Positions 1 through 8,204 of a stretch of DNA of 64,000 bases are shown piece after piece. The stretch's first letter is position 1. Each line of letters opens with the position of its first letter. Source of the stretch: JBELHR01 sp042091275 (GTDB lineage: Bacteria; Bacteroidota; Bacteroidia; Flavobacteriales; Flavobacteriaceae); the NCBI GenBank assembly GCA_042091275.1, contig JBELHR010000010.1, positions 1 to 64,000 on the forward strand. Reading direction: 5' to 3'. The position numbers and the translations under genes are program-made. Under the pieces are notes generated by a model, which saw nothing but the letters and a program-made list of their open reading frames with translations, ran no database searches and was not told where the DNA came from.

Positions 1-2
1 TC

Positions 3-548
3 CTAATTCAAATAGGAAGTAATCTTCTTACTCATCGGATTGGTCGTCGATCCAAAGAAATCAATTAATTGTCCTTTTTCGTCGACTAGGTATTTTTGGA
101 AGTTCCACTTTACAGAGGAGCTCTTTACTCCATTGTATTGTTTTTCCGTCAACCAAGTGTACAAAGGGTGTTGCTGCTTACCCTTTACATCTACTTTCGC
201 TGTCAGTGGAAAAGTAACTCCAAAATTCACTTCACAAAACTCCTGAATTTGAGTAGGAGATCCAGGTTCTTGATTTCCAAATTGGTTACATGGAATTCCG
301 ATGACCACAAGTTCTTCCTCATAAGTTTTACTCAACTTTTCTAAGTCTTCGTATTGTGGGGTAAACCCGCACTTTGAGGCCACATTGACAAATAAAATCT
401 TTTTGCCTTTGAATTGACTCAAGTCCATTTGCTCTCCGTCGATGCTTTCAATAGAAATATCGTAAAGATTTGCTGGCACAGTTGATTCTGTATTTGAGGC
501 AGGGTTTATCATTCCGAATAGAGTCATAAGTATTAAAAAGTGTTTCAT
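3..548 (-). CDS. Secreted glutathione peroxidase (Cys type)
   Basis: Thiol peroxidase of the GPx family, 181 aa, reducing hydrogen peroxide and lipid hydroperoxides with thioredoxin or glutathione. The catalytic tetrad is visible: Cys60 in NVASKCGFTPQY in place of selenocysteine, Gln93 in FGNQEPG, and Trp148-Asn149 in VKWNF. A hydrophobic N-terminus of about 18 residues before SNTEST suggests export to the periplasm. Complete; the stop lies at 3-5. It is the last gene of a minus-strand run starting with a photolyase at 3343, 17 bp after the preceding gene, so it probably belongs to a light and oxidative stress operon. Family call is firm; the reductant and the exact cleavage site are not visible. 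Confidence 0.93.
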   Translation of the reverse strand: MKHFLILMTLFGMINPASNTESTVPANLYDISIESIDGEQMDLSQFKGKKILFVNVASKCGFTPQYEDLEKLSKTYEEELVVIGIPCNQFGNQEPGSPTQIQEFCEVNFGVTFPLTAKVDVKGKQQHPLYTWLTEKQYNGVKSSSVKWNFQKYLVDEKGQLIDFFGSTTNPMSKKITSYLN

Positions 549-565
549 AATAGAATTGGGATAGT

Positions 566-817
566 TTATAGGTCCTGAGAGCGCAGAGGACGTTTAATTT
601 TAGCTTCGATTTTTCGTTTGATTGCACTTATACTTTTCATCAAATCCATAAGAGCCGGTTGGGGATCATCTTTGTAAAATTGATTGATCTTCAACACATA
701 ATCTCTTGCGGCTTTAGCAGCAATAATTTGCTCATCACGCGAAGCAAAGCGCTTTTTGCGCTCTGCAAACACGGTAGCTTCTTGAATAAGTTCATCAAAT
801 TGCTCTGATTTACGCAT
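566..817 (-). CDS. Conserved small hypothetical protein in photolyase/folE operon
   Basis: 83-residue, charged, Lys/Arg-rich protein without signal peptide or membrane segment. It is mostly predicted helix (FDELIQEATVFAERKKRF, MKSISAIKRKIEAKIKR). I do not recognise a family. The start overlaps the folE stop by 8 bp and the end is 17 bp before the peroxidase gene, so it is co-transcribed with photolyase, folE and gpx. The basic C-terminus would fit nucleic-acid or membrane-surface contact, but that is only inference. The overlapping arrangement makes it likely to be a real gene. Confidence 0.7.
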   Translation of the reverse strand: MRKSEQFDELIQEATVFAERKKRFASRDEQIIAAKAARDYVLKINQFYKDDPQPALMDLMKSISAIKRKIEAKIKRPLRSQDL

Positions 818-1523
818 GGTTTAAATAGTTTTGAAATTCTTGTTTTGTATTAACTTCTTGAAATTTCCCTCCGTAGAACGCTGTCGTTGTAGAGGAGGTA
901 TCGTCTTTAATCCCTCTTGAGGACACACATAAATGTTTCGCTTCAATAATGATAGCGACATCTTCCGTTTCCAAAAGTTCGCAGAGATCCATACCAATTT
1001 GATTGGTCAAGCGCTCCTGAACTTGTGGGCGTTTTGCATAATATTGGACAATTCTATTTAATTTCGAAAGACCGATTACCTTTCCAGAGGATATATAAGC
1101 AACGTGGGCCTTACCAATAATGGGCACAAAATGGTGCTCACAGTTGGAATAAAATGTAATATCCTTCTCGACAAGCATTTCGTTGTATTGATAGGAATTA
1201 TCGAACAAGGCTATGCTCGGTTTATTTTTTGGGTTCAAACCACTAAAGATTTCATCGATATACATTTTGGCCACACGATGTGGTGTACCCGCCAGGGAAT
1301 CATCGGTTAAATCTAGACCCATAACATCCATAATCTGGGAAAATAGATCTGCAATTTGTTCCTTTTTTTCTCCATCGGAAAGTGCAAAAGCATCTTCACG
1401 CATCGGCGTCTTCAAACCAGTAGAAAAGTGTTCATCTCCTACAGATTCGTAAATTTCATTAATCTGAGAATTGTCAATCGTCTTAGTAGAACTAAGTTCG
1501 TTTGTTTGTACTTCTAATTTCAT
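810..1523 (-). CDS. folE: GTP cyclohydrolase I
   Basis: Converts GTP to 7,8-dihydroneopterin triphosphate, the first step of tetrahydrofolate and pterin synthesis; acts in the cytoplasm as a homodecamer. 237 aa, slightly longer than the roughly 220 of E. coli because of an N-terminal extension of about 50 residues. Zinc ligands are visible as Cys128 and His131 in NCEHHF and Cys199 in HLCVSSRGI; the SSTTTAFYGG tail is also typical. It lies 5 bp after an unknown gene and two genes after a photolyase in the same operon. Some photolyases use methenyl-tetrahydrofolate as antenna, so the linkage may be functional (inference). Confidence 0.96.
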   Translation of the reverse strand: MKLEVQTNELSSTKTIDNSQINEIYESVGDEHFSTGLKTPMREDAFALSDGEKKEQIADLFSQIMDVMGLDLTDDSLAGTPHRVAKMYIDEIFSGLNPKNKPSIALFDNSYQYNEMLVEKDITFYSNCEHHFVPIIGKAHVAYISSGKVIGLSKLNRIVQYYAKRPQVQERLTNQIGMDLCELLETEDVAIIIEAKHLCVSSRGIKDDTSSTTTAFYGGKFQEVNTKQEFQNYLNHA

Positions 1524-1528
1524 AATGT

Positions 1529-1942
1529 TTAGTTTTGAGAGAGAAATAAGTTCTTGTAAAACAGCAGCTTACGCAAAAAGCCAAGACTCTCGTTAAAATT
1601 TTTATTTTTTCTAAAGCGAATAAATTCGCCTTCACCGTGAACGCTAAAATTTTGGGTATAAAAGAGCACTAATTTGTGGAATGGAAGTGCCCAACTGTAG
1701 CGTTTTAGACCTTTAGTAATATGCACAACAACTCCTCTCGGTCTAAGTTCAAAGTTGGCATAATTTAAATCACTTACTTCATTTAACAGACCAGTTAGAC
1801 TTACCGAAGTACCTTCGATAATAAATCGCTGGGAACCGATACCATTCATTCTTATCCTAGAAAAAAATGAATAGGATTTACCAACTTCTTCATTGATAGC
1901 TTCCTTGATCTTGGGATTTTTATGTGTAGTATCGTATATCAT
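1529..1942 (-). CDS. Conserved hypothetical protein downstream of photolyase
   Basis: 137-residue soluble protein, not recognised. It is rich in aromatic and basic residues (KGLKRYSWALPFHKLVLFYTQNF, FIRFRKNKNF), with no signal peptide or transmembrane helix. The start is 3 bp after the photolyase stop and the end 5 bp before folE, so translation is likely coupled in a five-gene operon. Operon position makes a role in light response or chromophore handling plausible, but nothing in the sequence identifies a reaction. Some flavobacterial genomes may carry similar neighbours; this could not be checked here. Confidence 0.75.
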   Translation of the reverse strand: MIYDTTHKNPKIKEAINEEVGKSYSFFSRIRMNGIGSQRFIIEGTSVSLTGLLNEVSDLNYANFELRPRGVVVHITKGLKRYSWALPFHKLVLFYTQNFSVHGEGEFIRFRKNKNFNESLGFLRKLLFYKNLFLSQN

Positions 1943-1945
1943 AAC

Positions 1946-3343
1946 TTAAGCAATAGATTTTGTGTTGTCAGTACCGGTATTCGAATTATATCCTTTAGGA
2001 GGTAATAAATCCACAATAGGCTTCGGATAATCTTTACCCAAAACAATATTGTAAATCTGCTGTTCCAAAGGACTCATCAAATAGGGTTCATGTATATATT
2101 TTACAGGTAGATTGGCCAATTGAGGAATCCATTTCTTGATAAACAAACCTTCCGAATCCGTATTTTTCGAAAAGGAGATGGGGTGATTTTCAAAAGTTAT
2201 ATCCTTGCTAATCTTTCCTTGTAATGCCTCCAATTGCGGGTAGTGAACACCTGGGTGGAAATCCAAAAACAAAGAGGATAGAAAGGCTGCGGCATCTTGC
2301 CATGGTTGCAGCAAATCTTGGGTAAAAAAGCAAACCAAAAGGGTCCTCATATCGTAACTTAAGTATCCAGTCTTTTCAAGACAAATCATACATGCGTCAA
2401 TAATCGGAATTCCTGTAGTGGCGCTCTTCCATGCCTCTTGGTACTTTTTCGAAACTCCTGGCTTTAGCTTTTGTTTTGCCCAGATCAAATCCGATTGCTC
2501 ACTACTGTGCTCGCGCTCAAAGTTTTGAATATATTCACTTTGACTGTAAAGTCTTTCCAAAAACGAGTTTCGCTTAAAAACGTCCGTTTTTTCAAATTTG
2601 AATTTTTGAACAAATTTATAGACCTCTCTCAAAGAAAGATTTCCCCAGGACAAATAAGGACTCAGTCTACTGTAGCCATATTTTGTTGAATTTTCGTCCG
2701 AAAGGCTTTCATTGAGAAAGCTATTAAGTAATTCCAATGCTTTTTTTCTTCCACCAATTTGGAAAGATTTATCCAAGACAAAGTTTAAATCTAAAGGAGA
2801 AATAAATGTATGTAGGGCGAGCAAGTCTTCTCTCGTCAAGAATTTTTCAGAAACTAGAGTTGCTGTTTCAATGGGAGCGGAAATGAAATTTATCCAATTC
2901 TTTCTCCATTGTTCTGTTACCCCTGAATCCGAGACCACACCATTGCGTGGGAATTGATACCAGGAAATACCATTATTTTTAAAGAACCTACTTATTTTGT
3001 TATTTCTTTTATAAGTGACGGGAATATCACTTTCCACGTAGGAATAAACTCCCTGAACTTCATACCGTTCTGTTAAGCGCTTAAAGAGGTTAATACATTC
3101 GGCTCTGCAAGAAAAGACAGCGGCATCCAAAACGTCTAGTTCTGAATTCATATCCAAAAGAGATTGCTTGATAAAATTCCAATGGCGTTCGCTGTATTGA
3201 ATGGAAGATGTCAACATCTCCTCTTCGACAAATAAGAGTAAAACTTTTGAATCTCCAGCTAAAGCCTCATTCAAGGGGCGGTGATCCGATAGGCGGAGAT
3301 CTCTTTTAAACCAAACGACATTTATACATTCCTTCTTAAGCAT
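1946..3343 (-). CDS. Cryptochrome/photolyase family protein, divergent
   Basis: Flavoprotein of the DNA photolyase superfamily, 465 aa from the chosen start. The N-terminal alpha/beta antenna domain opens with NVVWFKRDLRLSDHRPL; the helical FAD domain contains YSRLSPYLSWGNLS and TGIPIIDACMICLEKTGYLSYDMRTL cut by family-typical helices, then LLQPWQD and HPGVHYPQ. The ORF is open upstream to 3391, but a perfect TTG-N19-TAACTTTG promoter ends 3 bp before ATG 3343, so 3343 is preferred. Several FAD-pocket residues differ from classical CPD photolyases (for example SYDMR where HNRxR or NxRMR is usual). Repair enzyme or photoreceptor cannot be decided. First gene of a five-gene operon with folE and gpx. 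Confidence 0.88.
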   Translation of the reverse strand: MLKKECINVVWFKRDLRLSDHRPLNEALAGDSKVLLLFVEEEMLTSSIQYSERHWNFIKQSLLDMNSELDVLDAAVFSCRAECINLFKRLTERYEVQGVYSYVESDIPVTYKRNNKISRFFKNNGISWYQFPRNGVVSDSGVTEQWRKNWINFISAPIETATLVSEKFLTREDLLALHTFISPLDLNFVLDKSFQIGGRKKALELLNSFLNESLSDENSTKYGYSRLSPYLSWGNLSLREVYKFVQKFKFEKTDVFKRNSFLERLYSQSEYIQNFEREHSSEQSDLIWAKQKLKPGVSKKYQEAWKSATTGIPIIDACMICLEKTGYLSYDMRTLLVCFFTQDLLQPWQDAAAFLSSLFLDFHPGVHYPQLEALQGKISKDITFENHPISFSKNTDSEGLFIKKWIPQLANLPVKYIHEPYLMSPLEQQIYNIVLGKDYPKPIVDLLPPKGYNSNTGTDNTKSIA

Positions 3344-3346
3344 ACC

Positions 3347-3376
3347 CAAAGTTACAATTTTGTTTAACAAATTCAA
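3347..3376 (-). promoter_or_regulatory. Bacteroidota -33/-7 promoter of photolyase operon
   Basis: On the minus strand the sequence reads TTG, 19 bp, TAACTTTG: an exact fit to the Bacteroidota consensus TTG-N19-TAnnTTTG. The -7 box ends 3 bp before the ATG at 3343, so transcription should begin at or next to the start codon (leaderless mRNA). Confidence 0.7.
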
Positions 3377-3425
3377 AAAAGAGTTAAACAAAAAAGCTTA
3401 AAGAAATATTAAATTTACCATTTGC

Positions 3426-3451
3426 CCAGTGTTTACGGTCTAAAACACTGG
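3426..3451 (-). terminator. Hairpin after acr3 gene
   Basis: Perfect 9-bp inverted repeat CCAGTGTTT / AAACACTGG with an 8-nt loop, lying 12 bp beyond the acr3 stop and before the photolyase promoter. There is no clear U-tract on the minus strand, so termination or 3'-end protection is inferred from position. Confidence 0.5.
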
Positions 3452-3463
3452 CAATCAATAACT

Positions 3464-4507
3464 TTAATCTGCTCTGAAATACCTTTTTCTAAAATATTGA
3501 GACACTTTAACAAGCAAAATAAGTGCAGGAACCTCCACAAGGGGCCCAATAACACCAGTGAATGCTTCTCCAGAATTCAAGCCAAATACGGCTATTGCAA
3601 CGGCAATTGCTAATTCAAAATTATTACCAGCCGCGGTAAAAGCGATAGAAGCGGTTTTCTCATAATTGTTGCTAAAAAATTTCCCCAAAAAGAAGGCAAT
3701 AAAAAACATGGCAACAAAGTAGATTAGCAATGGGATACCGATACGAACCACATCCATAGGAATTTCGACAATTAATTCTCCCTTTAACGAAAACATCAAG
3801 ACGATAGTTGCCAAAAGAGCGATTAAGGTGATAGGTGAGATTTTTGGAATGAACTTATTTTGGTACCAATCTATACCTTTCCACTTCACCAAAAAATATC
3901 TACTCAGTATTCCCATAACAAAAGGAATTCCCAAATAGATAGCGACACTCTCTGCTATTGTTCCAATAGAAATATCCACCACTGTTCCCTCAAATCCAAA
4001 ATAGGGTGGGAGAACCGTAATAAAGAGGTAGGCATAAAAGCTATAGGTGAAAACTTGAAAGATACTGTTCAAAGCAATCAAACCTGCTCCGTATTCTGAA
4101 CTACCATCTGCTAAATCGTTCCAAACAATAACCATTGCAATACAACGGGCCAAACCAATTAAAATTAAACCAGTCATATAAGCCGGATATTCGTGCAAAA
4201 AAGTAATGGCCAAGAAAAACATCAAAAAAGGACCTATTACCCAATTCAAAACAAGGGATGTCCCCAAAACCTTAAAATCTTTAAACACTTTGGGTAGCAT
4301 TTTATAATCCACTTTTGCTAGTGGGGGATACATCATCAAAATCAGTCCAATAGCTAAAGGAATATTTGTGGTTCCCGAAGACATGTTTTCAATATTTCCG
4401 GCGATACTCGGAAAAAAGTATCCTCCTGCCACACCAATTCCCATTGCGAGGAATATCCATAAGGTTAGATTTTTATCTAGGAAACTAAGTTTTTTTTGAG
4501 ATTTCAT
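3464..4507 (-). CDS. Arsenite efflux permease, ACR3 family
   Basis: Inner-membrane arsenite (and possibly antimonite) exporter of the ACR3/BART superfamily, about ten transmembrane helices, 347 aa. The essential thiolate Cys is in LIGLARCIAMVIVWN and the helix breaks NSIFQV and AAGNNFELAIAVAI are family signatures. The start is the ATG at 4507, whose first base is the last base of the upstream TGA stop (TGATG). The ORF also opens with an in-frame TTG one codon earlier, which I reject because of this coupling. It pairs with an arsenate reductase: arsenate is reduced to arsenite, then pumped out. Confidence 0.94.
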   Translation of the reverse strand: MKSQKKLSFLDKNLTLWIFLAMGIGVAGGYFFPSIAGNIENMSSGTTNIPLAIGLILMMYPPLAKVDYKMLPKVFKDFKVLGTSLVLNWVIGPFLMFFLAITFLHEYPAYMTGLILIGLARCIAMVIVWNDLADGSSEYGAGLIALNSIFQVFTYSFYAYLFITVLPPYFGFEGTVVDISIGTIAESVAIYLGIPFVMGILSRYFLVKWKGIDWYQNKFIPKISPITLIALLATIVLMFSLKGELIVEIPMDVVRIGIPLLIYFVAMFFIAFFLGKFFSNNYEKTASIAFTAAGNNFELAIAVAIAVFGLNSGEAFTGVIGPLVEVPALILLVKVSQYFRKRYFRAD

Positions 4508-5133
4508 CAATTTAATAGTTTTGAAGTTTGTTCCATTATAAAAAATAATTCAGCAGCAATTTCCAGGGAACGCTCATCGTACATTTGGGCCTCTAGAGGG
4601 GTTCCGTCAAAGGTTTTAGGATCGTCAAAGCGAAAAGATATTCTCTTTAAAGCCCCAGGTATAAATGGACAGTTTTCATCCGCATGGCCACAGGTCATCA
4701 TGGTTATAAAATTTGCTTTAGGACTGCTGGGATCATCAAATAATTTGGAAAAGCAGACAATAGCATCCGCTTGATCCGCATATTTGACTAAATATTTTGG
4801 ATTACTTGCCAATTGATTTTTACTCATCACCTCAAATCCCATACGATTCAAGGATTCTATAGCTCTTGAATTAAACGCTGTGATTTCAACACCTCCGGAA
4901 TAACTTTTAATGGGTAAATTATAATAGGAAGCAGCCACTGTGGACCATATTTGTGAAAATTGACTTCTTCTCGAGTTATGGGTACAGATATAGTTTATCT
5001 CAACGGATTGATCCCTCTTAATCCTCTCCGCTAAATAGCTCGATATTTCCTTTAAGTTTTTTTGTTTTTCCTTGCTGATAGTCTCAAAATCAAGACTACT
5101 GACGAGATATTCTAGTTGGGAAAATAGTTCCAT
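4507..5133 (-). CDS. arsC: Arsenate reductase, thioredoxin-dependent LMW-PTP type
   Basis: Cytoplasmic enzyme of the low-molecular-weight phosphatase fold, 208 aa. The P-loop C-X5-R is Cys50-THNSR-Arg56. Two further cysteines, Cys148 and Cys155 in MTCGHADENCPF, match the relay cysteines of plasmid pI258 ArsC, and the general-acid loop RFDDP is at about 168-172. These point to an arsenate reductase recycled by thioredoxin rather than a simple phosphatase. It carries about 40 extra N-terminal residues over pI258 ArsC. Translationally coupled to the ACR3 gene. No arsR gene is nearby. Called arsenate reductase with good but not full certainty. Confidence 0.85.
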   Translation of the reverse strand: MELFSQLEYLVSSLDFETISKEKQKNLKEISSYLAERIKRDQSVEINYICTHNSRRSQFSQIWSTVAASYYNLPIKSYSGGVEITAFNSRAIESLNRMGFEVMSKNQLASNPKYLVKYADQADAIVCFSKLFDDPSSPKANFITMMTCGHADENCPFIPGALKRISFRFDDPKTFDGTPLEAQMYDERSLEIAAELFFIMEQTSKLLN

Positions 5134-5202
5134 AACACAAAATTTAATCCGATAGAGAATGCAAAATAAAGCAAGCCTTCTGTCCCTCCCTAATAGAGTA
5201 TA

Positions 5203-5223
5203 TTAACTTAATGTAAAGTTTAA
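5203..5223. promoter_or_regulatory. Imperfect dyad upstream of ars genes
   Basis: TTAACTT and AAGTTTAA are near-inverted copies (one-base length difference), about 70 bp upstream of arsC and 120 bp upstream of the hexosaminidase gene in an AT-rich intergenic stretch (5134-5344). Position would suit an ArsR-type operator, but AT-rich DNA gives such dyads by chance. Confidence 0.25.
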
Positions 5224-5344
5224 CTCGTGGATAGCAAAGTCTGAAGTTCCAAGCATTATTAGCTTTGAAAATATTAAATAAAAATCAATTTTTAATGTAC
5301 ATTTTAGGTATTAAATCAATAAATTGAAACCTTAAATTTAATTT

Positions 5345-6904
5345 ATGAAAAGGAATACCTATTTGCTTGTTGTTTTCTTAACAACAGCACTTTGTTCATG
5401 TCAAAACAATCCCGAATTAGACTTATTGGAAAACACCTTTATACCCTTGCCTACTTTTATTGAGGCAACTGGGTCCTCCTTTGAGTTAAACGAAGAGACA
5501 AAAATCAATACAGGAGAGCAATCTATGTCAAATTTGGTTACTCAAACCAGAAACTTGTTGTCTCCAGCAACCGGTTTTGATTTAGAATTGGCAAAAGGTG
5601 AAAAAATTAGAAATAATCAAATTGTTTTGAGAGTTCGAGAAGAATTATCGGACAAATCAGGAGCATATAATCTGGAAATTAATCCAAATAATATTTTGAT
5701 TGAAGGTTCTGATGAATCTGGTGTCTACTTTGGTTTACAAACCTTGATGCAAGTATTTTCAGATGATATTGTTTCCAAAACAGACCTTCCAGGAATCAAA
5801 TGGTACGCTGCATCGGGTATCATCAAAGACAGTCCGAGGTATCAGCACAGGGGTGCGATGTTAGATGTTTCAAGACATTTTTTCTCTGTGGAAGATGTAA
5901 AGTCGTATATCGATTATTTAGCTATGTACAAAATGAACGTTCTTCATATGCATTTGGCGGATGATCAAGGTTGGCGTCTGGAAATCAAATCATGGCCAAA
6001 GCTAACGGAAAAGGGAAGCGTCTCCGAAGTTGGAGGAGGACCAGGGGGCTTCTATACCCAAGAGGAATTCAAGGACCTTGTGCGCTATGCGAATAACCGT
6101 TATATTGATCTTATCCCAGAAATAGATATGCCAGGTCATATCAATGCAGCACTTCACGCTTATCCAATTTTAAACCCCAAAGACAAGGAGTTACCGTATT
6201 ACACTGGTATGGAGGTTGGTTTTTCTACTTTGGACTATGACGATCCAGATACATGGGTTTTTATTGAAGATCTGATTCGTGAAATTGCAGAAATTAGTCC
6301 GAGCCCTTATATTCATATTGGAGGAGATGAAACTCATGCCACAAGTCCAAAGGATTATAGAAATTTTATACCGAGAATTGTGGATATCGTTGAGAAAAAC
6401 GGAAAATCCGCAATGGGATGGGCAGATATTGCTGAGGCAAAACTAAGTGACCAAACGGTTGCCCAATTTTGGAAACCAGACCCTAAAAACGTCAGAATGG
6501 CTGTAGACCAAGGGGTTAAGATTATTATGAGTCCAGCCACTAAGGCTTATTTGGATCAAAAATACAATGAGGATTCTCGAATTGGATTGAAATGGGCTTC
6601 TATGATTGAAATAGATGATGCCTATAACTGGAATCCTTCGACTTACTTGGAGAATGTAGACGAGAGTCAGATTTTGGGAATGGAGGCAGCCTTGTGGACC
6701 GAGACAGTAGAGAATTTAGATGATTTACAATGGTTAGTTTTTCCGCGATTGGTAGGATATGGTGAAGTTTCTTGGTCCTCAGAAGATATGCGTTCTTGGG
6801 ACGACTATAAACCGAGACTAAAAGCACATTTGAATAGACTCGATTTAATGGATATAAACTACTATAAATCTCCTCTTTTGGAAGAGGTCGCTCTAAAGAA
6901 ATAA
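5345..6904 (+). CDS. Beta-N-acetylhexosaminidase, GH20 lipoprotein
   Basis: Glycoside hydrolase family 20 enzyme releasing terminal GlcNAc or GalNAc from chitin oligomers or glycoproteins; 519 aa. A lipoprotein signal ends at Cys19 (LCSC lipobox), so it is membrane anchored, outside the cytoplasm. Residues 30-150 resemble the GH20b pre-domain; the TIM barrel follows, with HLADDQGWRLEIKSWP at about 203-218. The catalytic Asp328-Glu329 pair lies in HIGGDETHAT. The MFS gene starts 8 bp downstream, suggesting that the released sugar is imported by it. The exact sugar specificity cannot be read from the sequence. Confidence 0.95.
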   Translation: MKRNTYLLVVFLTTALCSCQNNPELDLLENTFIPLPTFIEATGSSFELNEETKINTGEQSMSNLVTQTRNLLSPATGFDLELAKGEKIRNNQIVLRVREELSDKSGAYNLEINPNNILIEGSDESGVYFGLQTLMQVFSDDIVSKTDLPGIKWYAASGIIKDSPRYQHRGAMLDVSRHFFSVEDVKSYIDYLAMYKMNVLHMHLADDQGWRLEIKSWPKLTEKGSVSEVGGGPGGFYTQEEFKDLVRYANNRYIDLIPEIDMPGHINAALHAYPILNPKDKELPYYTGMEVGFSTLDYDDPDTWVFIEDLIREIAEISPSPYIHIGGDETHATSPKDYRNFIPRIVDIVEKNGKSAMGWADIAEAKLSDQTVAQFWKPDPKNVRMAVDQGVKIIMSPATKAYLDQKYNEDSRIGLKWASMIEIDDAYNWNPSTYLENVDESQILGMEAALWTETVENLDDLQWLVFPRLVGYGEVSWSSEDMRSWDDYKPRLKAHLNRLDLMDINYYKSPLLEEVALKK

Positions 6905-6912
6905 CTAATTAT

Positions 6913-8133
6913 ATGCAGCGATCCAAGGCCTCTTATTTAACAAATCTATTGCTTTTGATTGTAGGAGGGGAGGCCATCTTTTTTTTGCCCTTTGTACTTC
7001 CAAGGATTTTTAGACCAACGGTTTTACAGAGCTTCGATTTGAGTAATACAGAGCTGGGTTTTGCATTTTCGGTTTATGGAATCGTAGGTATTTTGTCTTA
7101 TTTCTTGGGAGGGTTTATTGCAGATCGTTTTCCGGCTAAATATTTGATGAGTATTTCCCTGTGCTCCACGGGATTATTGGGCCTTTGGATGAGTTTTATT
7201 CCCAGCTTTAACGAAATTCTAATAATTTACGGATGTTGGGGGATTAGTACAGTTCTACTTTTTTGGTCTCCCTTAATCCGATCGACTCGAATATTAGGAG
7301 GGGACTCCAGTCAAGGCAAAACTTTCGGAGGCTTGGAATCCGGTAGGGGATTAGTCTCCGCTTTGTTAGGGACAGCAATTCTTTTATATTTTACCACGGA
7401 TGCCATCGATGCAGGTGATTCTATGATGGATTCCACCTATCGCTACACTGCCATTTTTGTGATCTTAATGGGATTTTTACTGTTGTTTTTTCTCAAAGTT
7501 GATGGCCAATCGAAATCTGAAAAATTTGATACTGCAATATTTTATCGTTTGATAAAAATGAGGGCTCTCTGGCAGCAGACTTTGTTTGTTTTATGTGCAT
7601 ATGTCGCTTATAAATGTACCGATGATTTATCGCTATACGCCTATGATGTATTAAAATATGACGACGAAAAAGCAGCTCTAGTAGGAACTTATGCGCTTTG
7701 GCTAAGACCGGTTGCAGCGCTCGCCATAGGACTTTTGGCAGACTACCTCTCGGTGCGTTTAATGAGTATTATCTGTTTTATTTTAGCCTCTTGCGGAAGT
7801 GTTTTTCTCTATGTACTTAATTTTGAATCCATCCCTGTATTTTTCTTTTTAAACCTCACGGTTATGGCAATTGGAATCTATGCCATGCGCGGTTTGTATT
7901 TTGCTATTATGAACGAGGGAGGTTTACCAGTTTCTGCAACAGGTATGGCAGTTGGTATTATTTCTGTTTTGGGCTTTACACCAGATGTTTTTATGGGACC
8001 AATCATGGGATATTTTTTAGATAGTTTTCCCGGAATCCTAGGACACCAATACCTATTTGGATTTTGCAGTATTCTATCACTTATTGGGTTAATTAATCTT
8101 ATTTTTTATCCACAAAATAAGGAGCCCAATTAA
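6913..8133 (+). CDS. MFS transporter, probable sugar or sugar-product importer
   Basis: Major facilitator superfamily permease, 406 aa, about twelve transmembrane helices with a central cytoplasmic loop near residues 200-215 (KVDGQSKSEKFDTAIFYRL). The conserved loop 2-3 motif appears as GGFIADRFPAKYL. It follows the GH20 hexosaminidase by 8 bp, so uptake of amino sugars or small glycans is a reasonable inference; no residue I can see fixes the substrate. No Shine-Dalgarno, in line with the phylum. Confidence 0.9.
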   Translation: MQRSKASYLTNLLLLIVGGEAIFFLPFVLPRIFRPTVLQSFDLSNTELGFAFSVYGIVGILSYFLGGFIADRFPAKYLMSISLCSTGLLGLWMSFIPSFNEILIIYGCWGISTVLLFWSPLIRSTRILGGDSSQGKTFGGLESGRGLVSALLGTAILLYFTTDAIDAGDSMMDSTYRYTAIFVILMGFLLLFFLKVDGQSKSEKFDTAIFYRLIKMRALWQQTLFVLCAYVAYKCTDDLSLYAYDVLKYDDEKAALVGTYALWLRPVAALAIGLLADYLSVRLMSIICFILASCGSVFLYVLNFESIPVFFFLNLTVMAIGIYAMRGLYFAIMNEGGLPVSATGMAVGIISVLGFTPDVFMGPIMGYFLDSFPGILGHQYLFGFCSILSLIGLINLIFYPQNKEPN

Positions 8134-8204
8134 TTTTTTCTTAAAAATCAAAACCCTTTTTTAAAATTGAGAACTTGTTTCTATCTTCGTGCAAAAATGT
8201 AATT

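Noticed and set aside
1946..3343. Photolyase called a specific class (CPD, 6-4, DASH)
   Set aside because: Key residues do not match any one class well enough by eye.
4508..4510. TTG start for the ACR3 gene
   Set aside because: ATG at 4507 is coupled to the arsC stop as TGATG.
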